From positions 1 to 51,110 of the forward strand of contig NZ_JALGQE010000025.1 of NCBI RefSeq assembly GCF_022810405.1: a DNA stretch of 51,110 nucleotides, given 5' to 3'. Positions 9,018-17,499 of this stretch are shown here, one piece after another. How positions within the stretch are numbered: position 1 is the stretch's first letter; each line of letters opens with the position of its first letter. The stretch comes from Rhodococcus sp. ARC_M5 (GTDB lineage Bacteria > Actinomycetota > Actinomycetes > Mycobacteriales > Mycobacteriaceae). The notes under the pieces were generated by a model. The model saw nothing but the letters and a program-made list of their open reading frames with translations, was not told the origin of the DNA and made no database searches. The translations under genes and the position numbers were made by a program.

Positions 9018-9341
9018 ATGGCAGCAGGATCGAAGCGGTACTCGGCGGAGTTGAAGAAGGATGCCGTCGACATGGTGGCTCGGTTGGTGGCGCAGGGCGA
9101 TACCGAGTGGGCGGCGATGCGCAAGACCGCGGATTTGCTCGGTGTGGGCGCCGCTGAGACCGTTCGTCAGTGGGTTCGGAAGGTACCCGTCGACGGCCCG
9201 GGCAGCACTGTCGAGTTACGTGCCGACGCCGAGGTCATCAGGAAGTTGCGTCAGGAGAACGCCGAACTCAAACGGGCCAACGGGATACTCAAGGCGGCGT
9301 CAGCTTTTTTCGCGGCCGAAATCGACCGGCCACACCGATAA
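9018..9341 (+). CDS. IS3-family transposase OrfA
   Basis: DNA-binding subunit of the IS3 transposase, 107 aa. It has an N-terminal helix-turn-helix (about residues 8-55) and a C-terminal leucine-zipper-like helix (RKLRQENAELKRANGILKAA). A run of six T at 9305-9310 lies in the orfA end; a -1 slip there would pass into the orfB frame, the usual way IS3 elements make OrfAB. OrfA itself looks intact although orfB is not. Confidence 0.88.
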   Translation: MAAGSKRYSAELKKDAVDMVARLVAQGDTEWAAMRKTADLLGVGAAETVRQWVRKVPVDGPGSTVELRADAEVIRKLRQENAELKRANGILKAASAFFAAEIDRPHR

Positions 9342-10298
9342 TTGTGGACTTCATCGGCACTCACCAGGGAAACCGGGTGGGTGCCGATGGTCTTGTCTGG
9401 GGTGTCGACTCGATGTGCACGGTGCTCTCCGAGCACGGTATGCACATCGCCCCGTCCACGTACTACGACCATGTCACTCGGGTGCCGTGTGCCCGAATAC
9501 TGTCCGATGCACATGTCATCGATGCCATTCACATGCTCCGGACGCGGCAACCGCTCGCACGGGTTCTCGGTTCGCGGAAGACCTGGATTATGTTGCGCAG
9601 CAGCGGTATCGAGGTAGCTCGATGTACCGTCGAACGACTGATGCGGGAAATGAGGTGGCACGGTGCGCTCAAAAAGAAAGCGGGTCCGCACCACCGTCGC
9701 CGATCCGACCCACCCGCGGGCCGAGGATCTGGTGAAGCGCCGGTTCACCGCGGTGGCACCGAACCGGCTGTGGGTCGCCGATTTCACCTAATGCCGCACG
9801 ATGTCGGGGTGGGCGTTCACGGCGTTCGTCGTCGATGTGTTCGCCCGGAAGATCGTCGGGTGGAAGGTCGCATCGGAGATGACCACCAGCCTCGTCGATA
9901 CCGCCATCACTAACGCGATTGATTCCCGAAAACGTTCTGGTGTAACTGCTTTGAGTAATCTGATCCACCACAGTGGCGCTGGATCCCAGTACACGGCGAT
10001 CGCATTCGGGCAGCGTTTGGCGCAGGAGGGCATCGCGGCGTCGATCGGAACGGTCGGCGACAGTTACGACAATGCCCTTGCCGAATCGGTGAACGCCGAC
10101 TACAAGAATGAGCTCGTCGACAACGGCCCTCGCTTCCCCGGTGCCGCGGAATTGTCGTTGGCCACCGCACAGTGGGTCGCGTTCTACAACCGCGAACGCC
10201 CCCACAGCTACTGCCACGACCTCACGCCCGACCACGCCGAGCAACTCCACTACGATCGCACGCGCACCCTCAATCCGGAGGAGGCACTCACGCAGTGA
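9312..10298 (+). pseudogene. IS3-family transposase OrfB, inactivated
   Basis: DDE integrase part of the IS3 transposase, broken in three ways. The reading frame changes near the A-rich stretch 9671-9681. In the continuing frame a TAA at 9789-9791 replaces the expected Tyr of the ADFTY segment that follows the first catalytic Asp. The second catalytic Asp of the HHSDAGSQYT motif is Gly (codon GGC at 9975-9977, reading HHSGAGSQYT). The third catalytic residue, Glu of NALAESVN, remains. The protein cannot be active, so this copy could move only if another enzyme acted on its ends. Confidence 0.9.
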
Positions 10299-10398
10299 GC
10301 CCTCCGGAAATGCCGGGACGGATCACAGTTTGCGAGTGGTCGAACACCGACAGAATCGGGAATGTCGGGATTTTGCAGGCCTCCTCGCCGTGCCGACG

Positions 10399-10512
10399 GT
10401 CGAAGACACAGCGATGGTCACCACGGCGCTGAAGACGGCGTTGCGGCGACGAGATCACGGTGGACACCGCGTCGGCTCAGGGCTCATCCATCACAGCGAT
10501 GCCGGCAGTCAG
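10399..10512 (+). pseudogene. IS3-family OrfB remnant, left part
   Basis: A second, different IS3 transposase fragment. The frame reads DTAMVTTALKTAL and then GLIHHSDAGSQ, the region holding the second catalytic Asp. It stops exactly where the IS30 element begins, and the same protein resumes at 13897. Sequence left of 10399 back to 10326 is not recognisable, and its 5' half and left end are missing. Confidence 0.8.
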
Positions 10513-10888
10513 GGCGGATTTAACCTGTCGTCGCAACACAGTGCCGTGAAGCCGAGTTCATCTGCTCTGCAAGCACTTCCGCTGGGGTTCGCCACCCAAG
10601 TGTTTTGCGCGGGCGGTTGTTGAGTGCATCCGTCACGGCCTGAACGTCACTTCGACGGTATCGAGCGAGATCGGTTCCCTTCGGAAAGTATTGTCGCAAC
10701 AATCCATTGGTGTTTTCGTTCGTTCCCTGCTGCCAGGGGCTGTACGGGTCGCAGAAGTACACACGGATCCCGGTTTCTGCGGTCAACTCCGCATGACGTG
10801 CAAGCTCCGCCGCGGTCCCAGGTCACCGATCTGCGCAGGTGCTCCGGCAGCGGTGTCATCGCAGCCTGGAGTGCATCGCAGACCGACT

Positions 10889-12823
10889 GACATGTATGGG
10901 CCCAGGACATCTTTGACCGATTGTCATCGACACATCGTTACCCGCTTCTGGGGCGGTGGGCGTTGAAGTTCCGAATGGCTTTGGTTGAGGTTCGCGCGTA
11001 GACGCCGAGCTCGGTGGTTCCGTCGAGGACCCGAAAGTAGTTGTCTTCGACCACGACAGTCACGATGGTTCCGGCATGGGTACGGCCGACCTTGAGCAGC
11101 TGACCGGTCACCATGACCCGGCCGTCTTTCGGGACGCGTCGCTGTACGGTCTGCGGTCCGGCCGGCGGCGGCGCGGGCAACGTTCCCGTAGCTTCCCGTG
11201 CGCCGGTCAGACCCGCGAGCTGGCTGGCATCGAGCGGGTTCGGCAGTGTCGCGAGCAGGACGTTGTCGACACTGGCGTGGATCAGCCCTGAGGCGATTCG
11301 CAGCGTCACTCGTGTTCCCGCTCTGTCGGCTCCGAGGTGAAGTCGGTGACCGGCGAGGATGACGGTTCCGTCTCGTCCTGCGGTTCGGTCGACCTCGATC
11401 GGTCTCGGTTTGGTGGGCAGGACTGCGGTGTCTACTGCCGCTGTTGCCGGAGATGGTCGGCCCTGGCGTGTGCCGCGCATGGCGAGGCGTTCGAGGTCGG
11501 TGTGGGTCAGTCGCGAGCGCACTGTCTTGATCACGGTGTCGTCGAGGATGACATGAATGCTGACCAGGTCGATCCACAGGGTGACGGTCCGTCCGGCGTG
11601 GTTGCTTCCGATCCACAATTGTTGCGCTCCAGCGACATTGGTCACGCCGCTCGGTGGTACCTGGGTGTCGAGCTCGATTGCACTGCTGCTTCTTTCACGG
11701 CCCACCGTTGTCAGGCTGGAGCTTGCAGCGGTGAGAGTTGATGACGAATCGGACTGGCCGTTGTCGGTTGTTCCGTCGTGATGCTCGTGGTGGGCTCGCG
11801 CACGGAACAAACTCGCGGGTGTTGCCATGTCCAGACTCTGGTGGGGCCGCAGGGTGTTGTAGGCGTGCACCCATTCGTCGAGGGCGGCTTGGGCAGCAGC
11901 GATGTCGGCGAATGCGCCTGCCTCATCGAGGAATTCACGACGAAGGGTTCTGTGGAATCGTTCGATCTTGCCAGTTGTGGTGGGTGAATGGCGTCGGGTC
12001 AGTCGTGCGGTGATCCCGAATTCTCGGCATGTTCGCTCGAACAGCACTTCGGCCGGCAGCGGCCGAGTGTGTTTACCGGTGAATTGCTTCCCGTTGTCGG
12101 TGAGTACCTCGAACGGCGAACCCCACTTGTGGATGGCAGCGATGAATGCTTCACATACTGCGTTCCCGGAGGGGTGCTCGAGGACGGTTGCGGTCACGAT
12201 GAATCGTGAGTGGTCGTCGATTCCGGTCAGCATTTTGCACTCGCGTCCGCCGACGAGGAACATTCCGCCGACGAGGTCGAGCTGCCATAGGTGCATCGGC
12301 GCTTCGCGCTGCCAACGTTTGTAGACTCGTTTATGTTGTTGCTCTTGATGATTGACCAAGCCGTTGCGGACGAGCGTTCGGTGGACGGTCGCGCGAGATG
12401 GGGTTCGGTCTCCGATTTCTTTGCTTAGCTCGAAGCAGATGCGGCGTGCGCCCCACCGCCGGTGATGTCGTCGCATCTCGCAGATGAGGGCTTCGATGTC
12501 GGGCTGGATACGGTTCGGGCTCGCATGTGGTCGTCTCGACGAGTCGACAAGTCCGTCGATACCCGAGTTTTCGTATCGCTTGCGCCACGCTGTGACGGTC
12601 TGTCTGGAGACGCCGAATCGCTCGGCGACGTCGCTGACCGGTGAGCCGTCGTTGACCTCGGTAATTGCTCGGAAAGCGGACCTGGACAGTGAGTCGTTCG
12701 GCGATGTTGGCATCGGATTCGAGGGGCTGAGGGGAAGGCACACCCAACGATCACCAAAGCTGGTGAAGCGTCAGATATGTGCCGATGACGTTCCGTCAAA
12801 GATGTGTTGAACCTTTACACGTC
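10889..12823 (-). mobile_element. IS481-family element nested inside IS30
   Basis: Terminal inverted repeats start GACATGTA (low end) and GACGTGTA (high end, reversed) and share ACATCTTTGAC, GTCATCG and CACAT further in, about 44 bp in all. A perfect 7-base target duplication ACCGACT flanks it (10882-10888 and 12824-12830). Length 1935 bp, longer than typical 1.0-1.6 kb members because of the transposase extension. This is the youngest insertion of the nest and its gene is intact. Confidence 0.92.
10938..12713 (-). CDS. IS481-family transposase with long C-terminal beta-repeat extension
   Basis: Intact DDE transposase of about 591 aa (Met at 12713; a Met at 12743 would add ten residues). An N-terminal helix-turn-helix (VAERFGVSRQTVTAWRKRY) is followed by an rve integrase domain with all catalytic residues: Asp in WQLDLVGG, Asp in VLTDNGKQFTG, Glu in TTTGKIERFHR. 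After the integrase (about residue 310) come some 270 residues with three similar modules of the kind G-x-V-x-(VLA)-G...(L)-x-(IVG)-G...AG-x-x-VT. These are probably small beta units that may bind the ends. Neighbouring transposons are dead; this one may still be able to move. Confidence 0.9.
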   Translation of the reverse strand: MPTSPNDSLSRSAFRAITEVNDGSPVSDVAERFGVSRQTVTAWRKRYENSGIDGLVDSSRRPHASPNRIQPDIEALICEMRRHHRRWGARRICFELSKEIGDRTPSRATVHRTLVRNGLVNHQEQQHKRVYKRWQREAPMHLWQLDLVGGMFLVGGRECKMLTGIDDHSRFIVTATVLEHPSGNAVCEAFIAAIHKWGSPFEVLTDNGKQFTGKHTRPLPAEVLFERTCREFGITARLTRRHSPTTTGKIERFHRTLRREFLDEAGAFADIAAAQAALDEWVHAYNTLRPHQSLDMATPASLFRARAHHEHHDGTTDNGQSDSSSTLTAASSSLTTVGRERSSSAIELDTQVPPSGVTNVAGAQQLWIGSNHAGRTVTLWIDLVSIHVILDDTVIKTVRSRLTHTDLERLAMRGTRQGRPSPATAAVDTAVLPTKPRPIEVDRTAGRDGTVILAGHRLHLGADRAGTRVTLRIASGLIHASVDNVLLATLPNPLDASQLAGLTGAREATGTLPAPPPAGPQTVQRRVPKDGRVMVTGQLLKVGRTHAGTIVTVVVEDNYFRVLDGTTELGVYARTSTKAIRNFNAHRPRSG

Positions 12824-13896
12824 ACCGACTCCGATCCGTAACCGGACAACGCCGGCCCGTTCTTCACCGGGGGCGCATCCCCGTACCCATCCTTACGTGG
12901 CAGATGCAGCAACGTGGTGAATCTGCTGGTGCGTTCGACAAGCGTACCCACTGTGGACCTGCCCAGCCCGATGATCAGACCTCCTTCCCAATGCCCTGGC
13001 GTTTTGCGATCAGCGACTTCGTCTGGCCGCGAGCCGATGGTGACGTCATCGGTGATGAATCCGGTGCGGAGCTTCTTCGCTCGCGCCCTCGGCTCGCGCA
13101 ATGCTCGTCCGGTGCGCAGGCACGCCACCAACTCTCTATCCTGCGCTCCACGTCCTTCGATGCAGAGGGATTGGTAGATCGCTTCGTGGGAAATGCGCAT
13201 CGACTCGTCGTCCGGGAAGTCGATCGGCAGGCGGTTGGCGACCTGTGCCGGGCTCATGCGCTGGCCCATCGTCGGTCCGCTCTCCGTGCCTTGTTGCGTC
13301 CCTTCCACGATGCGAACGGGCCGACAACCTCACCGTTTTCGTCGCGGATCACGCCCGAGAGCACTTCCTGTACGTACTCTCGAAGAGGTTCGTGTTCAAC
13401 GAGTTTGGCTACCTTGGGTCGCCTTGCCGCAAGATCGGCTTCCATTGCGCCACTGATGTGCGGTACTCGACCTTGCCGCCGCGGGTGGCAGCGTTGCGGC
13501 GGAGTTCTCGCGAGATCGTCGACGGTGATCGCCCCGATCTGGTCTGCGATATCTCGCATGCTCATACCGTTCGCGCGAAGCAGGGCAATCTCCTCACGTT
13601 CGTGAAGGTCAGATACCTCCCCGTGGGCGGGGCCAAGTCAATCGGCGGCATACCTCCAGCGTGACGGAACCACCGTGAACCCACCGGCCCCGACACGCCG
13701 CAAGCGGTGCCGCGTCTTCACTGGTCAACCCCAACGCGATCTGCGCCCAGAACTCGCGTTCGAGATCTCGGCGTACCGGCGGACGACCCGGAGATTTCAT
13801 CACCGCCCGCCCAGTCAACGTCGCCGCCCATTCTGGTGGTCGTCCCATCGAAACACCCTCCATCCCTTGAGGTGTTGCGTCGACCGGTTGAACCTG

Positions 13897-14223
13897 GTCA
13901 GTACACGTCGATCGCGTTCGCGGAAACGCTTGCGCTCGAGGGGATTGCGGCACCGATCGGCAGCGTCGGGGATGTGTAAGACAATGCGTTGGCCGAGAGC
14001 ACAATTGGGTTGTTCAAGACCGAGGGAGTATCGAAGAGAGGCCCGTTCCTGAACGGCCCGCTAAAGACCATCGACGATGTCGAGTTCGCCACGATGGGAT
14101 GGGTCGACTGGTTCAACCAACGCCGCCTCCCACAGCACCCTCGACTACCTCACACCAGACGAATTCGAGAAGGCCTACCACAGTCAAGAATCGGCTCTCC
14201 GCCCGGAGATGTTGCAAGCGTAG
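13897..14223 (+). pseudogene. IS3-family OrfB remnant, right part
   Basis: Continues the fragment at 10399-10512 across the IS30 insertion: QYTSIAFAETLALEGIAAPIG, then NALAESTIGLFKTE with the catalytic Glu. A TAA at 13976-13978 replaces the Tyr of the family's GDSYDNAL motif. A frame change near 14130 leads to STLDYLTPDEFEKAYH and the natural end at the TAG 14221-14223. The IS right end (GGACGGTTCA, ending 14250) follows. No matching left end was found in the window. Confidence 0.82.
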
Positions 14224-14344
14224 GAGCGGCAAGAAACCCGGGACGGTTCACTGACACGGCGCGCCGTCTGGTGGCGTTGCTTCACCCGCCTGGGCGCTAT
14301 CGGACTGGATGCTGGGGAACGCCCCAGGGCGCAAAGCGGGTCGG

Positions 14345-14686
14345 TCAACCCTGATGTTCACTCTCTGCTATCGACTCAACTTCCTCGAGCGTGGTGGGGA
14401 TGTGGTACGGCGGTCTGCTCGTGCCCGAGATGCGATAGCGGTCCCAGAAATCAGGGTCGCCCACGACGCACTCGGCGCGTCCCTCTGGTGTCGCAAAGAC
14501 GGCAACCGTGCGCCTTCCCGAGAGGGCGGCGTGGAGCGCATCATTCTTGTCGATCCTTCCGTACCAGGTGTATAAGCCGTTGAGGGGCTGGAAATAGCCT
14601 TTGATCTTCACCCCGACAGCAATCTCCTTGCCACGGCACACCAAGGTGCCCTCGCCGGAGTAGTCGAGATCGTGGTCGTCAGACAC
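14345..14686 (-). CDS. DUF4873 domain protein
   Basis: Small protein of 113 aa, start GTG at 14686. It matches the DUF4873 pattern as I know it: a beta-rich N-terminal half (GTLVCRGKEIAVGVKIKGYF), the FQPLNGLYTWYGRI segment, and a C-terminal WDRYRISGTSRPPYHIP. No signal peptide or membrane helix. DUF4873 is often found beside, or fused to, flavin monooxygenases in actinomycetes, fitting the monooxygenase gene 1.3 kb away. Biochemical role unknown. It is divergent from the oxygenase gene at 14819, and the two may share the control region between them. Confidence 0.75.
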   Translation of the reverse strand: MSDDHDLDYSGEGTLVCRGKEIAVGVKIKGYFQPLNGLYTWYGRIDKNDALHAALSGRRTVAVFATPEGRAECVVGDPDFWDRYRISGTSRPPYHIPTTLEEVESIAESEHQG

Positions 14687-14756
14687 GCAAGGCTCACTTT
14701 CTTCACATCAAACATTGACAAAAGAACGCATTGGCGCAGACACTATCAGTATCTGG

Positions 14757-14773
14757 TACCCGGAGTACGGGTA
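14757..14773. promoter_or_regulatory. Inverted repeat TACCC-N7-GGGTA before the oxygenase gene
   Basis: Perfect 5-base arms in the 130-bp gap between the divergent DUF4873 and AurF-like genes, 46 bases before the latter. It overlaps the likely promoter zone (TTGACA at 14715-14720; AT-rich sequence at 14742-14752). A candidate operator for the TetR regulator at 20853, whose own upstream region has GGGT...ACCC (GGGTATTGTTAACCC). The similarity is weak, so this is a hypothesis. Confidence 0.35.
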
Positions 14774-14818
14774 TGAAGTCGAGACTCAGCTCGGCCCGGA
14801 ACGCAACGGAGGTGTCAC

Positions 14819-15787
14819 ATGACCGTTCAAAATGTGGAGACCAAGCCCGACGTCTCAACGGAAGGCGCTGCGCGTGTCAGCGCCCGCAAGCCCGTCGACA
14901 TGCAGAGATCTGCCGGCCGACTGCTGCGGGCGGCGGCCGAAAAATTCTATGACGCGGAGATCGACATCGATTGGGACTCACCCTGGGAGGAAGGAAAGTA
15001 CTACCTGCCAGAGCATCGGGTCTCGCTCTACGGCACCAAGCTGTGGGAGAGAATGAGCGACGAGCAAAAGGCGGAACTCGGGCGCCACGAAATCGTCAGC
15101 ATCCTCAGCTTCGGTATCTACGCGGAGAATCTGCTCAGCTCGGCGCTGCTCCGAACATCCGCCAAAGGCGCCCTGACAGATCAAAGGTCCCTCTACGCCC
15201 TTAACGAGATCGGCGACGAGGCACGTCACTCGACGATGTTCGCCCGACTGATCAACAAGACGGGCCTGGCACCGTACAAGTTGCCGAAGGGGTTCTTGAG
15301 CATCGCGAAGATCTTGCACTTTGTGCCTCTCGGCCCGTCCGTGTCCGGCGCGACTCTGCTCATCGAGGAGATCCTCGACCGCGCTCAGCGCGAGGCGATG
15401 AATGACCCGAAAATGCAGCCGCAGCTGCGCCAGCTCATGAAGATCCACGTTCTCGAAGAGGCCCGTCACATCACGTTCGCGCGGCTGGAAATGGTGGAAG
15501 GGATGCAGCGTCGCGGACGCATCTCGCGCGCCTGGCATAGAGGCACGTTGGCGGCCATTGCGAACTTTGCATACCCGTTGCTCATCAATCCGAAGGTATA
15601 TCCCGATGTCGGAATCAGCCGTCTGCGCGGCCTGTGGGCGCAGCAGACGAGCCCGAACTATCGCGTCAACTTGCAGTTCATGTCCGAGCCGATGATCCGA
15701 TTCTTCCACGAGGCCGGAATGATGGAGGGGAAGTTCACGATGGCGATGTGGCGCGCAACGCGCAGCCTGCCCGACGATCTGCGCTAA
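14819..15787 (+). CDS. AurF-like di-iron oxygenase
   Basis: Ferritin-like di-iron oxygenase of 322 aa, similar to AurF (p-aminobenzoate N-oxygenase) and a large actinobacterial family of unknown substrate. Metal-ligand motifs are visible: Glu103 (YAENL), E134/H137 in GDEARH, Glu183 or 184 in LIEEILD, and E214/H217 in LEEARH. The protein is soluble and mostly helical. The start at ATG 14819 follows GGAGGTGTCAC closely. It needs an electron source; the reductase at 18366 is the obvious partner. What it oxidises cannot be told from sequence. Confidence 0.85.
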   Translation: MTVQNVETKPDVSTEGAARVSARKPVDMQRSAGRLLRAAAEKFYDAEIDIDWDSPWEEGKYYLPEHRVSLYGTKLWERMSDEQKAELGRHEIVSILSFGIYAENLLSSALLRTSAKGALTDQRSLYALNEIGDEARHSTMFARLINKTGLAPYKLPKGFLSIAKILHFVPLGPSVSGATLLIEEILDRAQREAMNDPKMQPQLRQLMKIHVLEEARHITFARLEMVEGMQRRGRISRAWHRGTLAAIANFAYPLLINPKVYPDVGISRLRGLWAQQTSPNYRVNLQFMSEPMIRFFHEAGMMEGKFTMAMWRATRSLPDDLR

Positions 15788-15830
15788 CACGCCCGGCCCG
15801 GTCCGCGCGTCCCACAGCCCATTCCTCGAC

Positions 15831-15858
15831 CCCACGACCGGATTCCTCGGTTCGTGGG
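15831..15858 (+). other. Hairpin between oxygenase and monooxygenase genes
   Basis: CCCACGA and TCGTGGG arms (15831-15837, 15852-15858) with a partly paired interior, without a T-run. It could weaken transcription or protect mRNA ends between the two genes; it is not a classical terminator. Confidence 0.35.
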
Positions 15859-15945
15859 CTTGGGCGGATGACATTCCCACACCTGCCACGCGTCACGGCG
15901 CGCCGTGCGGGTCCGTTTTCTGCATTCGATCAGGAGATTTTCACA

Positions 15946-17460
15946 ATGCCGTCCTCCAACGCCAAGTCCGCCGCCACGGCGACAGACCCGGGAATAACCG
16001 AGCCCATCACTACCAAAGTTCTCATCATCGGCAGCGGCTTCTCTGGCCTCGGTATGGCCGTCCAGCTCCGCCGACGCGGGTACAGTGATTTCATCGTTCT
16101 AGAAAAGGCCGACTCCGTCGGTGGGACGTGGCGCGACAACACCTATCCGGGATGCGCGTGCGACGTACCGTCACTGATGTACTCCTACTCGTTCGAGAGT
16201 CGCGGTAGCTGGTCGAAGGTGTGGTCCTCGCAGCCCGAAATCGAGCAGTACCTGAAAGATATCTCCAACAAGCGTGGTGTCACTCAGAAGATCCACTTCG
16301 GGCAGAAGTTGGTCTCCGGATACTGGAGCGAGTCCGAATCTCGGTGGCACCTGCGTACCGAGTCGGGCCGGGAGTACGTCGCGCAGTACATCGTGTCCGG
16401 TGTCGGCGCTCTGCACATCCCGAATTTTCCGAATATCCCCGGAATCGACGAGTTCGCCGGTCAGGCGTTCCATTCGGCACAGTGGGACCACACGGTGGAT
16501 CTCCAGGGCAAGCGGGTGGCCGTCATTGGCACCGGTGCCAGCGCGATTCAGTTCGTGCCGTTCGTGCAGAAGGACGCCGGCACACTCACGGTCTTCCAGC
16601 GAACCCCGGCTTGGGTACTTCCACGCAAGAACTTCGCGGTGCCGCCGGTACTTCGGACGCTGCTCAGCAAGATCCCCATTACTCGCCGCCTCGCTCGGTG
16701 GTCGGTCTACTGGGGCGCAGAGAGCCTGGCCTTCGGGCTCAACGGCCACTCCAACCTTATGCGACCAATCGAAAAGGTGGCGAAATGGAACATCGAGCGT
16801 TCTATCACCGACCCCGAGCTACGCCGGAAGCTGATGCCGTCCTACCGCATCGGATGCAAGCGCATCCTGGGATCGAACGACTACTACCCTGCGCTCGCCG
16901 CCCCCAACACGACAGTGATCAGCGATCGGATCGAAAAGATCACTGCCGATTCGATCGTCACCCCTGACGGCGTGTCACACCCTGTGGATGTGATCATTTA
17001 CGCCACAGGGTTCCATGTCACGGACGGGTTCGATCAACTCGCGCTCAAGGGCGCTCGGGGCGAGGACTTGCCGTCGCACTGGCACCGGACGGGCATCAAT
17101 ACCCACCTCGGCATCACCACCGAGGGCTTCCCGAACCTGTTCTTCCTGCTCGGACCTAACACGGGTCTTGGGCACAACTCTGTCGTGTTCATGATCGAGC
17201 AGCAGATCAAGTACATCATGAAGGCCATCGACGCCGTCGACAGTCGAGGTGCGGAGCGTGTTGATGTGCGGGCCGAGGTTCAAGAACACTTCAACAAGAG
17301 CATCCAACACAAGCTCGCCAAGGGCGTGTGGACCAACGGCGGATGTACGAGTTGGTATCTGGACTCGCAAGGTGTCAACCGTACGGTGTGGCCCGGGTTC
17401 ACCTGGCAGTACTGGCGAGCGACGAAAGACTTCGAGCCCGCCGAGTACGAGATCGCCTGA
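15946..17460 (+). CDS. Flavin monooxygenase, Baeyer-Villiger type
   Basis: FAD- and NADPH-dependent monooxygenase, 504 aa. The FAD-binding GSGFSG is at residues 29-34, the Baeyer-Villiger fingerprint FxGxxxHxxxW at 170-180 (FAGQAFHSAQW), and the second nucleotide motif GTGASA at 195-200. Late ATGF (YATGFHVTD) is the usual FMO C-terminal motif. ATG 15946 has AGGAG ten bases upstream. Such enzymes insert oxygen next to a carbonyl, giving esters or lactones. The alpha/beta hydrolase downstream could open such a product and the SDR could supply the ketone. Similar to the MymA/EthA-like group of mycobacteria, but the substrate is unknown. Confidence 0.9.
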   Translation: MPSSNAKSAATATDPGITEPITTKVLIIGSGFSGLGMAVQLRRRGYSDFIVLEKADSVGGTWRDNTYPGCACDVPSLMYSYSFESRGSWSKVWSSQPEIEQYLKDISNKRGVTQKIHFGQKLVSGYWSESESRWHLRTESGREYVAQYIVSGVGALHIPNFPNIPGIDEFAGQAFHSAQWDHTVDLQGKRVAVIGTGASAIQFVPFVQKDAGTLTVFQRTPAWVLPRKNFAVPPVLRTLLSKIPITRRLARWSVYWGAESLAFGLNGHSNLMRPIEKVAKWNIERSITDPELRRKLMPSYRIGCKRILGSNDYYPALAAPNTTVISDRIEKITADSIVTPDGVSHPVDVIIYATGFHVTDGFDQLALKGARGEDLPSHWHRTGINTHLGITTEGFPNLFFLLGPNTGLGHNSVVFMIEQQIKYIMKAIDAVDSRGAERVDVRAEVQEHFNKSIQHKLAKGVWTNGGCTSWYLDSQGVNRTVWPGFTWQYWRATKDFEPAEYEIA

Positions 17461-17499
17461 CAATCCAACCGTAGGTCATCGAGAAGTGAGTATCCGACA

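Larger units (their letters stand above)
8966..10325 (+). mobile_element. Decayed IS3-family insertion sequence with intact ends
   Basis: The left end at 8966 and the right end at 10325 form imperfect terminal inverted repeats of about 30 bp. The outer part, TGATCCGTCCCGG, is identical in both, and TTTCCGGAGGG is shared further in. The element begins TGA and ends TCA as IS3 elements do, is 1360 bp long, and is flanked by the 3-base direct repeat CAG (8963-8965 and 10326-10328). Inside are orfA and a broken orfB. It sits directly beside an older IS3 orfB fragment. Confidence 0.92.
10520..13863 (-). pseudogene. IS30-family transposase, frameshifted and split by IS481
   Basis: Read on the minus strand, the pieces give a full IS30-type protein: start MEGVSMGRPPEW at 13863 (or Met at 13848), a helix-turn-helix region around MSMRDIADQIG, then PAQVANRLPIDFPDD, a DDE domain, and an end near 10520 (TGWRTPAEVLAEQ region upstream of the stop). 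There are at least three frame changes (about 13620, 13270 and 10790). The first catalytic Asp (family GHWEGDLI) reads Gly (GHWEGGLI). The IS481 insertion separates SGYGSESV from CDALQAAM. Non-functional. Confidence 0.88.
10513..13896 (-). mobile_element. IS30-family element inserted in an IS3 remnant
   Basis: Ends: GGATTTAACCTGTCGTCGCAA on the low side and, reversed, GGTTCAACCGGTCGACGCAA on the high side, an imperfect inverted repeat of about 25 bp. The host sequence GTCAG is present on both sides (10508-10512 and 13897-13901). Removing one copy restores the IS3 OrfB reading GSQYTS. About 1.44 kb remains after subtracting the nested IS481. Exact ends may differ by 2-3 bases because the left end carries two extra G. 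Confidence 0.85.

Noticed and set aside
12900..13660. Several plus-strand open frames across the IS30 element
   Set aside because: They show no family-like sequence, while the minus strand reads as an IS30 transposase in shifted frames.
15634..15945. Long upstream extension of the flavin monooxygenase frame
   Set aside because: It overlaps the AurF-like gene and is low-complexity; ATG 15946 has AGGAG and starts shortly before the FAD motif.
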